Counted from the stretch's first letter, positions 35,331 to 49,174 are shown. The stretch is DNA of 64,000 nucleotides from Struthidea cinerea (GCA_013397865.1 VZTI01001183.1:73838-137837); one strand, 5' to 3'. Notes: generated from the letters alone by a model not told the origin. Numbers and translations: made by a program.

Positions 35331-38135
35331 CTGGAAGAATCACTTGGATTATTCTTTGCTAAGCACAGGCATCACCTAATGAGCTGGTCTTCTCTGGGAC
35401 AAGTAAGGCTGGAAAAGCAAGAAGTGCTGCCCAGAGAGTGTCAATCTGCAAGCAGGCCTGGGACAGCATCGCACACTAATCTCTGGTGTAGAACATGATT
35501 TTTGTGTTGCTTTTTTGCCTGCAGAAGAAATAGCAGTACATTTTACAGGAGGAGCAATATTTTAAGTGTTGTACACAAACAATACAGAAGATGCATTACA
35601 AGGAAAATAACCTCTAGAAAGACAACAGATCCCCTGAGAACCTAACGTTACCTTGAAAACACAACAGAAAATGTAGTGCCAAACACTCCAGAAGGCAGGT
35701 GTATGAAAACACACTGCAAAAGCACACCTAGGCATGTGCTAGGGCAGCTACCAGTGTTACAGATCAGTACCTAAGATGGTTCCCACCTTGCAAAGAAAAA
35801 TTAGAAGAAAATGATGAAACAGACTGTGTCCTTAGTGAGGGAAGCAATGGGATTTTTCAGAACATATCCCCAGACTACCTACATTAAAGTTCTTAGAATG
35901 CTGACATTTTTACTAACCTGTACGACATACAGAACACAGAATCTTGTAAACCTTATTCCTCACACACAAGCTAACCAGTATGGAACAGTACAGTACACCA
36001 CTGAATGAAAATGGGAAAAAATTATAGTCCTACTCCCACATATTTAGGTTTTTGCCACAATCTGAAACAGAGTTGCATTTAAGACCACCAAAAATGCATT
36101 AAAGCAAGGTAATACTAGAACATAGTCTTTGAAAACAGGTTGATTTATTCATCCAACATGTTTTAGCCAGCACAGCCTGCACAAAGCCTCCAGGCAAAGG
36201 TGTCAACGCTCCAGTGTGAAGCTTCAAACACCACAGGCCTGGCCCTCTCTGAGGCAGTAGAGGATCCATCCTCCTCAGCCCTGTCACACGTAGGCTGCGG
36301 ACCTGCATGGCTCTTGCCGTGCGCACACAAGCCCCTGCACTGCAGACCTCTCTGCCAGCTCCATCAAAACTCACTTGCTCCAGGCACGCAGCCGCTCAGC
36401 CCGGCCTTCACCCAGCACCCTCTCCATCAGCAGAGCTCCACAGATAACAGACAACAGCATTGGGCACGGACCATAAAAGCAGGAAGGCAACAGTTCACTT
36501 GGTCTTTGAATACCTCCAAATACCTGAGCATTCAGGCAGATTCCCTACTGGACTGATGTCAAAGCTGCTTTGCTGCCAGATGTGCAGCTGTCATTCATAT
36601 GTGACCCCTAGTCTGATCACCTCTGAATATCTAAATAATTTTGACTCATTAAAAGCAGGGACCTAAGCACACTTGCAATTCATCTGGAAATGAAAAGGTT
36701 TCCAACAGATGAACAGTTGGAGAGAGCATCTGTGCAGGCTGAGCAGGAAGAAGCAAACTTAAAGTTCATTTGTGTCAAGAGAGAAAGTATGGCCCTTCTA
36801 AAGTTAATCACACACTCTTACAATGAGCCTTAAGCTTAATGAGAACACGAATAAATGCCTCTGATAGACCATCCTCAAAAGGAGTCTTGGTTGTGACTCC
36901 CCAACAGGTTCAGTATGTTTTATAAAGAAAGAAAAATAATTCAACTCATTTACATTTAGGTGAGATTTACAGAAATCCATTATGGCTGATACACAGTACA
37001 GGTTACTCATGTCAATGGGAGTTTTACATTCCTGAGGCAGCACAGTTCCTTCAAGCCAGAAGAACAACTTAATTTTGTTACTCAGTGTGAAATCATGCTT
37101 TTACTCTTCTTTTTAAATTTTTTTTTCATTTCTAGGCTGTAACTTCAATAGCACAGTCTGGTACTGTACAACATCAGGTTGCCCTTTTTAAGTTCTCATA
37201 TAGCTCTAAACTAGAAACAGAGTCCAGGAAAAGTGACAAGTGAACACAAAGAAAATTTATCACTTCCTTTAAACCAAGACCACACTTTCCTGGAGTTGAA
37301 ATGTAGCTGGAATTTGCTTCATTATGTATATAGCAGAGAATCCAATACTCTTATTGGACCCCAAAACATTTTAGAGTCCATCACCTTTGTGGCCACAAAG
37401 GCAGTGAAGGGATTTATGAGTTGTGTGAATTTCATTTCTGGGGGTCAAGTTACACCATGTGCTCACCCGATTCTACAGCCAGAGCACTCCTGTCCTTCTG
37501 TTCCCAGAGATCAGGCACTTCTCCCACCTGTTACAGGCTCAGAAGAGCCCACTCTGCACCAGAGCAGGCCCATGGCCAGGGACAGTGCAGCCAGAGCTGG
37601 AGCCGAGCTGCTTTCCCATAGGAACTGATGATTCCCTCCACATGCTACCCCTGACGTTCTCACAGAATTAATAAACTGAGTCTCTCTTCTGTAAAAATAA
37701 TAAATCCACAGCAATGCCACACTCAATGTACAGAAAAGCCATTTTGAGCAGGACAACTGAACTCTGGAGTGTTTCCTCAGACTGGGAACAATGCAGAAAT
37801 CAGCTGGCAAACCTTGTGTCCAAAGGTTTTTGGCATTACTCATGATTTCTGTGATGTAGTTAGCAACAGCGATAAAGTAAATAATTTAACACTTCAGTTT
37901 GTTTAATTTTGGTCCCTAATGCATTTAAAAGGCATGAGAAAGTAATCATTTGTTAAGTAGAGGAACTTAAAAGCTAGGTTTTTAGAATGGGAAAATAAAA
38001 ACCTTTCCCCTGCAATTGCTTTTCCACACAAGCTAACCATGACTGACTGTCTGACTCACACTGAAAAAATAACATAATCAACAAAACAGACTTGTAACAA
38101 GTTTGTGAAGCATTATGTAATACTTAAATGCAACA

Positions 38136-38402
38136 AGCAATAGCACAAGAGGAAACAGCTTCAAGATGCCCCAAGGAAGGTTTAGATTGGATATTAGGAA
38201 AAATTTCTTCACAGAAGGGACTGTCAAGCCTTGGCACAGGCTGCCCAGGGCAGTGGTGGAGTCCGCATCCCTGGAGGAATTTAAAAGACATGTAGATGTG
38301 GTATTTAGGGATGTGGCTTAGTGGTGGACTTGGCGGTGCTAATGTTAGGTTAATGATGGGACTCATGATCCCAGAGGGCTTTTCCAGCCTAAATGATTCT
38401 AG
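38136..38402 (+). mobile_element. CR1 LINE fragment (3' end), antisense to TET1
   Basis: The sequence follows the CR1 3' region in order: GCACAAGAGGAAACAGC, TTTAGATTGGATATTAGG, AAAAATTTCTTCACAGAAGG, GGCTGCCCAGGG, CATCCCTGGAGG, and CTTTTCCAGCCTAAATGATT at the 3' end. It is 5'-truncated, as most CR1 copies are, with almost no terminal 8-mer repeat left. Confidence 0.96.
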
Positions 38403-39587
38403 ATGCCATGGTCAGCTTCTTGAAAGTATGCAGGGCCAGATCACTCCTGAGCTCATTTCAGCAAGCACTCGATGTCATCAGTGCTAAGTATCCATCAAGA
38501 CTCCCACATTAACAATGAGTAATCTGTTTTGGCTGCAACACAGCTGGAAAGAACAAAACTTCTAACCAACTTCTCCACAAAGCTTACCTGATACCCATTG
38601 GCCCTGCTCTGCACTCAATAACAGGGCATGAAGTGACAGGCTACCCACTCCCTCACCTGTGTGCAAACGTGACCATGGCTAGGACAAAAGGAAACACTGA
38701 CATGGGACACAGCCCCTTCCACAGAGGTTCCTTGGAGCACTCACCTATTGGACACACAGTACCATTAGTACCATCCTTGCAGGTTGCTAATTTGGGCAGG
38801 ATGCTCAGTTATTCTGACCATTTTTAATCCCAGTTTTGTCCATCCTTCTGGTGCTGTAGTTGTGCACCCACCACTACCACGTTCGGCATTCCTATAGCTA
38901 TCCAGGTGTCCTTGTTGATGTGTACATCCAAAGGAAGGTAGCAACTCAAGTAATTCATTTTATCAGCTAGCCCAGATAGTCTCAAACAGCAGAACCTGAG
39001 AATATGAGCGAGCCTTCAAGGTGAGCCAGCTCAGACACAGATACAATCAACAGCTCTTATGGCAACACACCACAGCTACACCTCTGTTTCTACAAGCCAC
39101 AAAGGTCTAAACCAATTTTCTTACCAGAAAGCATGACCCAAAAGCTACAGCGTATTTACTGAAGAGGTGCCATATGCAGCAGAATTTGCTCGAGCAATTT
39201 AGCAACAAGTTATGGGATAAACAAGAGGAGAAGTTGAGATTTTTCACGCCTTTGCATAAAAGGATAGTGAAGAGACAGAAAGGGATACTAAAAATTGAAG
39301 AGTACATGAACGAGGTCAGAGCAGCAGGCTGTGCAGCCTTATCCTGACCCTGAGAGTGACTAACAGCAGTTGCCTATAACTGAGCAGCAAAAAAGACACT
39401 GGGATGTGGAGATGGTTCTTAGTGAAGCCAGGCACCTTCCAGCCACCCACCAGCAGCTCAAGGGATGTGCTCTCTCACAGCTTTTCAAGGATTTGCCTTT
39501 TCTGCATTTCTCCACTCATTGCTAAATCCATGCAGCAATTTACCACCCACTACATTACCAGAAAAGCTTAATTACAGATTATGTGGG

Positions 39588-39691
39588 AAAAAAAAAAAAC
39601 AAAAAAAAACAAAAAAAAAACCAAAACAAAAAAAAAACCAACCAAAAAAAAAACAAACAAAAAAACAAAACAAAAACAAAAAAAAAAAACA

Positions 39692-39730
<39 letters not shown>

Positions 39731-39800
39731 AAAAAAAAAAAAAAAAAAAAAAAAACCAAAAAAAAAAAAACACCAAACAAACAAAAAAAACCAAAAAACA
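39588..39800. repeat. 213-bp A/C-only low-complexity tract
   Basis: Apart from A the tract contains only C, in isolated C, CC and CACC interruptions. There is no G or T over 213 bases. On the TET1 strand it is T-rich with single G or GG. Confidence 0.97.
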
Positions 39801-40272
39801 TTACATTTCCTTCCTGGGGAGCTCACTCCCTGCCAGTGCCCTCTAGTTTTGATCCAGAATGAGACTGGGTAAGAGATTGCTGTTCAGCTCTCCATGCCAC
39901 TGGAGACTTGAGAGAGCCCTGCTTTCTCTCCCCTTCCCTCCCTGCCAGGCTGGCCAGTCTGCACCTGCCTTTCCCAGTTCTGCTGTGCTTTCTGGAGCTG
40001 TGGGACCAGACCCAGCCAGTACCCCAAGCCTGGGGGGCAACACTTCCTCATAGAGACAGAATTATGGTCCATGTTTTCTTTATTCCTCCCCAGTAATTCT
40101 CACCAGTTTCTTCTGCTGTTTCCATCACAACTGAACAAGCTGACGTCTAATGAGCCATTATCTTGAGCACTAACATTCCAGTGTCCATCACCGTGCATGT
40201 GAAAACCACAACACTGCTTTTTGTGGGACTTTATATTTCTCAAGTGAGTTTTAGCTATTATTTTAGTGGCCA

Positions 40273-40298
40273 TTTGTTCTGATTGCAATCAGAACAAA
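40273..40298. repeat. 26-bp perfect palindrome
   Basis: Thirteen-base arms meet with no loop at GATTGCAATC. It is directly followed by a 7-bp inverted repeat (GAAGAGC/GCTCTTC, 40299-40317). Confidence 0.95.
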
Positions 40299-40395
40299 GA
40301 AGAGCATTCTGCTCTTCATGATGCCTGTCCCTCCTCTTCATTATCCTAAACAACTTTTTATCATCAGCAGTTTGGCTCCTGTCTCCCACTTTTTT

Positions 40396-40417
40396 CAAAC
40401 CATTTCTGAATGGTTTG
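40396..40417. repeat. 9-bp hairpin, 4-nt loop
   Basis: The arms are CAAACCATT and AATGGTTTG with loop TCTG. Confidence 0.9.
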
Positions 40418-42408
40418 CAATGAACAGCATCAGTAAAGTTACACTATCAATAAAACCTGCTTCAGCTGTCCAAATGCTTGAGTTCTACTTCCTTGGCAGG
40501 AGCTCTAGAAAAAGGATTAAGTACACTGTGAATAAAAATGTCCCGAGACATAAGCCAGTCTACTTAAATTAGCACGTACACGACTTAGGAAAGTAGCTAA
40601 GAGTCAGCCTGCAGAAGCTCAGCCCACCAGATGCTGAATTACCACATGGATGAGAAATTACTTTCCAATTACCATCACCAGAAGAGCTCTGTTAACTTTA
40701 ACATGATAGAAACCAGACACCACTAGCAAAGAGCACAAAATTTTAACTGCGCTAAATACACTCCTATAAATTACTGGATTAAAAAAACCCCAAAACAACA
40801 AAATCAACAAAAAAAGTCCTTTTTAGGGTTTTTTCACCTCCATGTGGTTCCTCTGCAGTATTCCCTCCAGCCCATTCTGAATTTCTTCAGTAAAATAAAC
40901 TATGTCTCCTTTGCAGGGTATCAGTAATTGATTTGAAAGTGAGAACATACTTAACTGTTCCCTGTAATTTCCTGAAATAGGAAACTCATTTAGAGCACTG
41001 TGGCTCCAAGTTTTCTAACCTGCAGATTTTGCCTCTGTACAGAGTCTGTGTATGGAGATCCCTCAATACAGGACAAGACTCTGTTAAGTTACAATTCCTT
41101 AATAATCCACCAGTGCAAGCTGCTGTTCAAACCTGCTGCTGTTCTGGCAGGCAGTGCTGTGACAGACAGCAGGACAAATGGTCCAGCTTGTCACAGAAGT
41201 GAGTCCACCCTCCTTTTTCCTAATTGCCCCCTAAACATACACTAAACCACATTAGAACTCTTTTCTTGCTGGAAAATGTTACGTCCTTTTATTCTCAGCA
41301 TATCTAAGAGATACAAAAATGGAAATGAGTTCCACTTTTCTGAATTCTCTCTTCTTGGTGCTAGCAGACTGCATCAAAGAAGACAGCTCCGAACAGCTGC
41401 TGTCAATCCAATCCTATAAAGTTCCTTAGCCATTTCTGCAGGAGCATCACTGATGTGCAATATCTGCAATTATCTGCAAACACTTCTTTTCCACTTGGTC
41501 CTGGCACCAGTGCTGCACAAGTTACAGACGAGCAGATTGCAGTACATACAGGGCGATTCTTCTGCAATCACGCCACCAGCACTGCAGATGTGAGGACAAA
41601 ATCCACGTCTCAGCTCCCACTGCCCTTCCCCTCCTCACTCCCTCAGGCTTCCCTTTCTGCCAGACTGCAGCCATGGAAAGAAAGATGCACTTGGTTTGAC
41701 AGGGACGTTTGTTCTGAGGTCACATTGCTTTAAATGAAGTAGTGATAATGCCAAAATTCTTGCTCTTTAATAATACTTAACCTTGTCTACCTTAACATAG
41801 CTTTTCTCCTTCATTTTTACTTTATTACTTTTACTTAAGGAACAGCTTTACTTTGGATGATGTTACAAACATTTTTGTCCAAACTAAACTCCTCTAATTC
41901 TGTATTTAGCCAACAGTGAAAATAGTGCCTGCACAGCTACACACACTAACATAATGTGGTACAACACCATGGCAAGAAAGTGATGCTCTAATAAAACATT
42001 ATCCAAAAAAGTGAACAAAACCCCCACCAACCACCCTCTCTATCTGCTAAAAATAATTTCCTTGAAGACTTCTCCTATGGAGAACATCACTTAATCATAA
42101 AGACAGTTCAATAAATGAAATAAAAGCACAAAGTACAGTAGGCTGTTTAAAGCAGAATGGAACTTTACATCCTACCTACACCTGTGTCTAGGAGACAGTC
42201 AGTCCAGCAGAACTTAAAGTCTTTTTCCAATCTATTTTAAAAATTCCCCACTCACGATCCAAATTATATGACAGCTTCACTGTCCCCTACAAGCAGGGCT
42301 GCACCGTAACTCCTGACCCCTTAACTGCTGAGTAGGACACAGAAAAAAACAATCACGGAGCCATTTTCCTTTAACAGATTAGACATCTCTTCTAATCCTA
42401 ACAGTAAC

Positions 42409-42424
42409 AGAGAGAGAGAGAGAG
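42409..42424. repeat. (GA)n microsatellite
   Basis: Eight AG units. Confidence 0.9.
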
Positions 42425-43196
42425 TCAAAGCAGGAGTAACTTCTCAATTTTCTCACTTTCTTAATTCCCACTTTCAATGACTTTCTCAACTCAAACCAAA
42501 CTAGCAAATTGAAGAAAAACATCTTCTCTGCATCTATAGAACAGTTTATTGTTATTAAGGCTCACTCAGCACTTCACACATTGTAGTTTCTGGCATTTAA
42601 TTACAAATTCCTATCGGTTCAGTGATCTAGAAAATCTTGATTATAACAGTGGGCTATCTAAGCATTACTTTAAAAACATTAGTTTTAAGGCCTATTATGA
42701 GGTTTGTGTTTGTACAGGACTGTAATGAGGATTTTTATCTGTTTTTATTCCACCCCTACTTTTTTATTATTTATACAGCCTACTAATAAACAGCCAACAT
42801 AAAGAAAACAGAGATCTGTCAAGCTATAAATAAAAAACTCAAAAAAGGCAAACAGTACGCAAGTGAAAGAGTCTAAGAAACAACTTCCAAAAGGCATAAA
42901 AGCACCATAACACGGTATTTTCAAAGAAATTAGGGCCACCACCGGGATAACAGAATCTAAAAGTTCAACAGATCATCCAGCTGTTGATAAAAACCCAAAA
43001 AACAAAACCAACCAACCAACCAAAGAAACAAAACAAAAAAAAAAAGGCATTCAGAGAAGATAAGGCTCAAATGTTCACAAACAAGAAGTTTGGAAAGATT
43101 CCCACATCAGAAAAGCTTCACAGGAGGCACCCAAGATTTTTTTTTTTTTAAGTTAAAGCCCTGACAAAAGCGGTTAGAGAACAATAGTAAAAAACA

Positions 43197-43214
43197 AACA
43201 CACACACACACACA
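43197..43214. repeat. (CA)n microsatellite
   Basis: Nine CA units. Confidence 0.9.
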
Positions 43215-46200
43215 AAACCCAAACCACCGTTCCCTGCCCCCAAACAGCAGCCATTTGCCAAGTTCAGATGATACCCACAGAAGAAACTCAAGGATGAAAC
43301 AACTGCAGTATTAAATGTGATGTGCATTGTCTTGATTTTTCATACATTATTACCAGAGCGCCTGAAGATTCCCAAGAGGATCCAGCTTTATAAAAAGCCC
43401 CTGAAGAAATCAGTTGGTTCCGTGATCGCATCAGCCTGGTATCTGTGAGGGCAAGGCAGGGATCACCCAGGAAAGCTGATGCACAGGGAGAGCTCAAACT
43501 TCTCAAGTGACTCTGAGCTGGGCACTACCATGCAGGAACGAGAATCCAGCATAATAATTGAAAGTGCTATGAAAATCCCAAATCGCTGCTCTGCAACAGT
43601 GAAAAGGCAAAAACAACTGCAAGGAATTACTGGGAATGAAGCACAGGGATGAAATCATTATTGCCAACATTTTAACTCCCAGCATAAGAGAACAGGAAGG
43701 AAAGGGAAAAAAAGATGACAACATTTATGAAAGGCAATTGAACACAAAAACACTGCCTCCAGCTCAGGGAAGCACAAAGCTGTGAATTACTGGAAACCAA
43801 GTGAGTTTTCTGGCAAGCAACTGCCTTGCTCTTCCACCTTTGTGCTATTGATCAGTCATGGAGACACAATATTGGCAAAAAGAACCTCGGCCTGACCTGG
43901 GGGGTTTTGTCATTTCTTCTCTCTCATCTTTTTTCCAGAGCTGGAGCCGTAAAAATTGCATTGCAACGCCAAATGAAGGCAAAGATAGCAATGATACCTT
44001 AGGTGATCCAAGTCAACATCCACTGAAACTAGAAGGAACCCACAGGAAATGGATTTAATCCAAAACCAGCAAGACCCAAAGCTCAACCCTCTTTGAGGTC
44101 AGCAGTGATGTGCCTTTTGCTTTAGTGCTGCAGGATGATGCCTACAGTGAGCTACTCGTGAACCACTTTCACATAAATTGAGGTAATTGTGATTTACCAT
44201 CACACAGAGCAGGAGAAAACCAAACCACAACACATCTGTTACCAGCTAAAGCTCTGATAAAACAGTGGGACCAGTGAGTCCAGTCACCACTGGCTGGTTC
44301 TAGGGGATGCACAGTAATGTGAAACCTTTCATTACACAAACAGGCTACTAAGAGTGACAGGCCAGTCTTTTCAGTACTTCAAAGCTTTTTTTTCTTTAGC
44401 ATATTAAGAAACAGTACGATGACATGGACAAAGCAAAAAAGCAAAAGAAATCCAAACAGAAAAGAAGGAAGAATACATTTACCCCAGCAAGTGTCCCAGA
44501 ATGCTAAGTTATTTTCTGACCACATACCAGTCACCTACACAGATATCCACACATTTGGAATCTGTGGCAAAGCTCTATTAATTCTGTTTTGACAAACAAA
44601 TGAGACAACACAATTTGATGGGGAAAAGAAAAAAACCCCAGATGTCAAGCAATGTTCTTGCTGCCTCATGCAGTGAAAACAATCACAAGCTCGTCTTCCC
44701 AGTTTGTGTGGGTGTCAGTCTGATACCTACACATAGAACAGGCACAAGGATTCCAACCCTAGGCAGTATTTACTGAAGATGTTTAACTAATAGGAGCATT
44801 CTTGTTCACATCCAGAGGCACAAAGTATCACCCTAAAATATAATACATTAAAAAAATACAGAAGAGATGCTTATTATTAAAAGAGTGAAAGAAATAATTC
44901 TGCAAGTTTATGGCAACCTGAAACCTATGGAAGAGAACATCAGCTCCTCCAGGGGAAAGGAGTCTGTCTCAGAAGGTGTTTAACACACCAGGTGTATGTT
45001 GGGAGTCACTAAAGAGAAAATAACTTAGGAGTCACTCAGTATTACGGAATGCAGTCACTAACAGAAGAATGTATGGACACAGGTATTTTAGGAAGCCTCC
45101 TTTAATTTTAAAATGTTTCTAATGAACCAAAAAGATAAAACAACCTAGTGGAAATAGGGGAAATTAATTGGGAAAAAACAGTTCAATGTGATCAACAGAT
45201 AAGTTCCATTCTTTTATCCTGTTTGCTTCAGCAGAATTCCATCCCAGTGCTCTCAACAGTGAGTCCCTCAGGAGCCCTAAGGGCAAGAGCGTGTCCATCT
45301 GCAAAGCAGAAATGAGTCTGTTCCAAAGGACACTGGAAAGGAGTAAGTGAAAGTCCCCGTGCAGCTACAGAGCCTCATGGCTACAAGTATCAAAGAGCAC
45401 AGCAAACCTTTTCCAGATGCTTTCAAAACAAATTTCACCATTAAGTTTCTTTGGTTTAGCCAAAACCCAAATATGCTCCATAAAAGGATTAAAAGTAGCA
45501 CTGCCCCTGAAAAATTAATGCAGCATATTAAGAACATCAACCCAAAATAAGGATTTTATTCAGGATGAAACAGTTCTACAGGAGATGTCAAGGATTCCCT
45601 TCCCTCTCTTGTACTGAACAGCCACACAGCAGCAGCACACTTGGAAAAACATTCTTCCTCTTTAGGTGTGAACTCACACAACAGAAAGTCACTGCTCCCT
45701 AGAACTTCAGTTAAATGAACGTTGCAGCTGCCTCTCACAAACATTTTACATACAGAAAGGTGAAAATCTAACTGGAGAGCAGGTCCCCATACCTTAAACT
45801 AGCCCTTTCTGTAGGCACCCCAGCACTTTCTGACTGTCACAATGCACACACCTGTGGGACACCTCCAGCCATGCACAGACACCATAAATCCTGCCATTTC
45901 TGTCTTATATAAAACACAGTATGTTGATACTGGCAACAAAAAAATCAAGGTTAAGAGTTAGTTTTAAATGCCTTCTTCCTTTTAGCTGCTCACAACTGTT
46001 CCTATGGTAAAATTTTTAGCTCCTGTCCTCTGTTAAAATGAAGTGTTTTACTTAGTTGAAACACTGAGAAAAATCTTTCCATTCTTTTTGGGTGAATTGT
46101 TTATGAAATTACTTCTATTTTTTTTCTTGGATACTGGAATTGTTATTAAATATTATCTGAAGCACAAGCACATATGTGATTCCCTTCTGAAAAATATTTT

Positions 46201-46948
46201 ATATATTGAGTATAAAAAACACATTTTGACTGTTCCAAGCACAAGCCGTAAATGTTTAACATGCAAATTCACTCACATACAATATGCAATAACCTTATTT
46301 TTGGCATGTAGTTACAAACACTACCCTACCAACTGTACAGTTACCTTCACAGTTTTTTCAATCAACTCTGAAATTCCTAAATAAAGCAATACATTTTTTT
46401 TCTTTTAACAACCAAGTTCTTTTATTATTTTCCAAAACTCAGTTTACAAGATTTCCAGTCTACTTTTTACCTCCCTCAGTGGTTTCAGCAAAGATTAAGG
46501 ACAATCAATTCTTTCCAAGCTCTCTCCTGGAGCTTGTGTCTGTTACCTCATTTCCTGGCTCCTATGAAGCAATGCAAGACAAGACTTTGGTGAAAACTAT
46601 CATCATAACATTTACATTTTCAAATACTGAGTTCAGTTCCTCAAAAATAGTAATGAATCCCTTGGCATATGAGATTGAAATTCTCCCATCACTCTCTTTT
46701 CTTCTAGTGGTCATGCAACTGAGAAGGGTTTTTAAAAATGTTCCTGGATAGTTTTCCAACTCTCCCAAGCAACCATCCCTTCTTTTCTCTCTTTTACAAT
46801 TTCCAATGACATATTTCACAGAACACTCCAACTTGCAGACACTGTCAGGATATTTCTACCCTTGTTCATCTCTGCTAGCTCTGTTAAGCCTCTCCCTTTC
46901 ACACTCATTCAAACCACAGCACATAACATACAGCACCACACCTTAAAT

Positions 46949-46972
46949 TAAAAAAAAAAAAAAAAAAAAAAA
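46949..46972. repeat. Run of A
   Basis: About 24 A bases. No retrotransposed body is recognised next to it. Confidence 0.9.
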
Positions 46973-47134
46973 CAAACCCAAAAAATTGTTTTCCTTAGCT
47001 TCATCATTCAGGCACTTTTCAATCAATTAAGAATCAGATCTTCATTAAAGACCAGATTGTATTTGAAGTCAAGGACTGCACATCATTTGAAACCACACAA
47101 AACAACTTTATTGATTTTTAACATAAAAACTTAC

Positions 47135-47228
47135 CCACTTGGCAATTGGACACCCCTGAGAGCTTTTTCCTTCTTTTCCTGTATAAACCACTACCTCTAT
47201 TCTTACAGCGCTTCCTTTTGCTCCATAT
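47135..47228 (-). CDS. TET1: TET1 exon 6: Cys-rich region
   Basis: This exon is 94 bases, the conserved TET exon length. It encodes YGAKGSAVRIEVVVYTGKEG followed by KSSQGCPIAKW, matching the human TET1 segment with YTGKEGKSS and GCPIAKW. Acceptor ATGCAG, donor TGG/GTAAGT; the first base completes the Arg codon begun in exon 5 and the exon ends on a codon boundary. Confidence 0.98.
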
Positions 47229-47858
47229 CTGCATTAAAAGAAGTTCATGAGTAAAACAAACTACTGTAGACCATTTTAAAAGAGGAAACATTTTCAATAA
47301 AAGATTAATTAATTTATTTTTACTGAGAACAGAAGAAAAACAAAGTATTTATAAAGCATTAAAAAAATCCTTTTAGTTTTAAAACCCTACTTGCAAGAGT
47401 AGTTTTTGACATCTCTCTTCTGATCAGCTCCTGCCACTAAGGAAATACTATCTGAGTAAGAAAATGTTATCTGCAAATAAATCCTAGTGCAACCAGTCAC
47501 TAATACGACCTTTTTCTTTCCAGTTTGCCACAGCTTCTTCACAGGTAGGACACCAGAAAACCTTATTCTGCCAGCTGCTGATCTCTGTCCTTCCTATTGA
47601 CTTCAAGGGCACCTCAGAACACACGGCACTTGAACTTCAGCTGTGAGGTTGCAAGGGCTCAGAAAAGACACGAGTGTGGACCTGAAGTGCTCGTGTTCAC
47701 CTCACGCACATCTGAACAAGAAAATACTTTACTAATGAGTACTGACAAAAGTTCAGTAAAACAAAGCTAAACACAGCACTTCATTTCTCAGAGCTCTACT
47801 TCTTCCCTGTTTAGACAGTCAAAAATACAACGAGCATTAAAAGCTGAATTTTCCTCAC
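47229..47858 (-). other. TET1: TET1 intron 5
   Basis: Intron of 630 bases, nothing recognised. Confidence 0.95.
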
Positions 47859-47949
47859 CTGTTCTCCATAATTTCTCTCACAGCAGCAACACTTGGTCCT
47901 GTCCCGAGGTGCGTGTAATAGGGCCCTTCATCTTTTTCTATAATTTGCT
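47859..47949 (-). CDS. TET1: TET1 exon 5: start of the Cys-rich region
   Basis: This exon is 91 bases, the conserved TET exon length. Joined to the last base of exon 4 it encodes EQIIEKDEGPYYTHLGTGPS followed by VAAVREIMENR. Acceptor TTACAG, donor AACAG/GTGAGG. The EQIIEKDEGPYYTHLG form is the TET2/TET3-like version, while human TET1 has DRVIQKDKGPYYTHLG. The Thr in THLGTGPSV replaces the Ala found in human TET1 and TET2. Confidence 0.98.
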
Positions 47950-49174
47950 CTGTAAGCAGGTAAAGAAAACTATGTTGGCACATACAAAATTTATCTACCC
48001 CATTAAAAGTAAACTTAGAAACAGTTTACAGAAATGTCTTCCAAATTAAATTAGAACACATAAAATTTGATCGTGAAATATCATGAATAAAGAGTATGAC
48101 AGGCTTTTTCTTCAGACACTTAGAAATTATTTTATACTTCTTTCTTCTGATGATTCTGCTAGTATTTTTTTTTAATGTTATAAAGTAAAACCCTAATTAT
48201 AGCAATATTTTGCATTCTTTAAAATTTTCATTAGAGGAGCTGGCATGTATTGACTAAGTAAAATTCCCAATATCCTTGTTGGTAGGAACATTATTAATTC
48301 ATTTTAGACAAAGGGGAATTGAGGGCAATAAAATAAATTAACTGATAGTCATATCCTACAGAACAGAAAACATAACCCAGGCCTCATAACAAGCACTCTG
48401 TAGATTCAGAACATGAAAGCCAAGATGAAACAATCTGCCTGCGTACGATTTGTTGGGAAGGCTCTGACTTGTCTTTCCATCGGGACGCTTTGATAGCGAC
48501 AACACAGCGCATCTCACAGCCTCAGCCAGGCTGTGTTTGCACAACCCTCCATGCAGAGCTTGCTCGGACATCTCCTGCTGCAACAGAGTTACTCTGCAAG
48601 CGGCCACACCTCAACTCCACCTGAGCTCTCCTCCACGTGGCCAGGTGTCAGGACCCTTGGACATGGACTCTTCCAGGCCATCCCACAGTGCCCATTGGGA
48701 CTAACAGTGACAGGAACAAGGCCACCCCCAGCTATGATCTCCTGCTTCCCTAACAGATTTAGGCAACAAGGACAATACACTGGGACACTGCTGCCCAGCC
48801 CACTCAGGTACAAACCAGTTCTACACCATCAAAATCATGATCTGATACAATGCAGGTAAGTACACATAAAGCACAAGCCAGCAACGGCAGAACAACGAAC
48901 AGAAAAACTCCCTTTCTTGAAGGTTTAATTTAAGTGGAAGATTTAAACCTGCCAGCTGCAGTACAAAAAATACTCAATTCTGCCGTGCTTTGCAAGCCCA
49001 AAGAACACCAAGCAAAAGTTACAAAGAGAGGAAAGATAATTTCCTCCTGTCTTCTAATGGTGAAACACTGATTCTTTTGCAACAGCTCTCACATACACTT
49101 CCTCACATTAAAGGAAGCAACATGAGCACACCTCCATTTGAAATGTACAGGCAAAAGTTAGCAAAAACACTTAC
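47950..49174 (-). other. TET1: TET1 intron 4
   Basis: Intron of 1225 bases, AT-rich with a GC-richer patch near 48470-48800. No repeat or exon is recognised. Confidence 0.93.

Larger units (their letters stand above)
35331..47134 (-). other. TET1: TET1 intron 6
   Basis: The longest fully contained intron (11.8 kb). It holds a CR1 fragment (38136-38402), a 213-bp tract of only A and C (39588-39800), a cluster of perfect hairpins (40273-40417), a GA repeat (42409-42424), a CA repeat (43197-43214) and a run of A near 46949-46972. No exon is recognised inside it. Confidence 0.9.

Noticed and set aside
39465..39872. Lys- or Phe-rich open frames over 39.5-39.9 kb
   Set aside because: Pure translation of the A/C-only tract, with no protein character.
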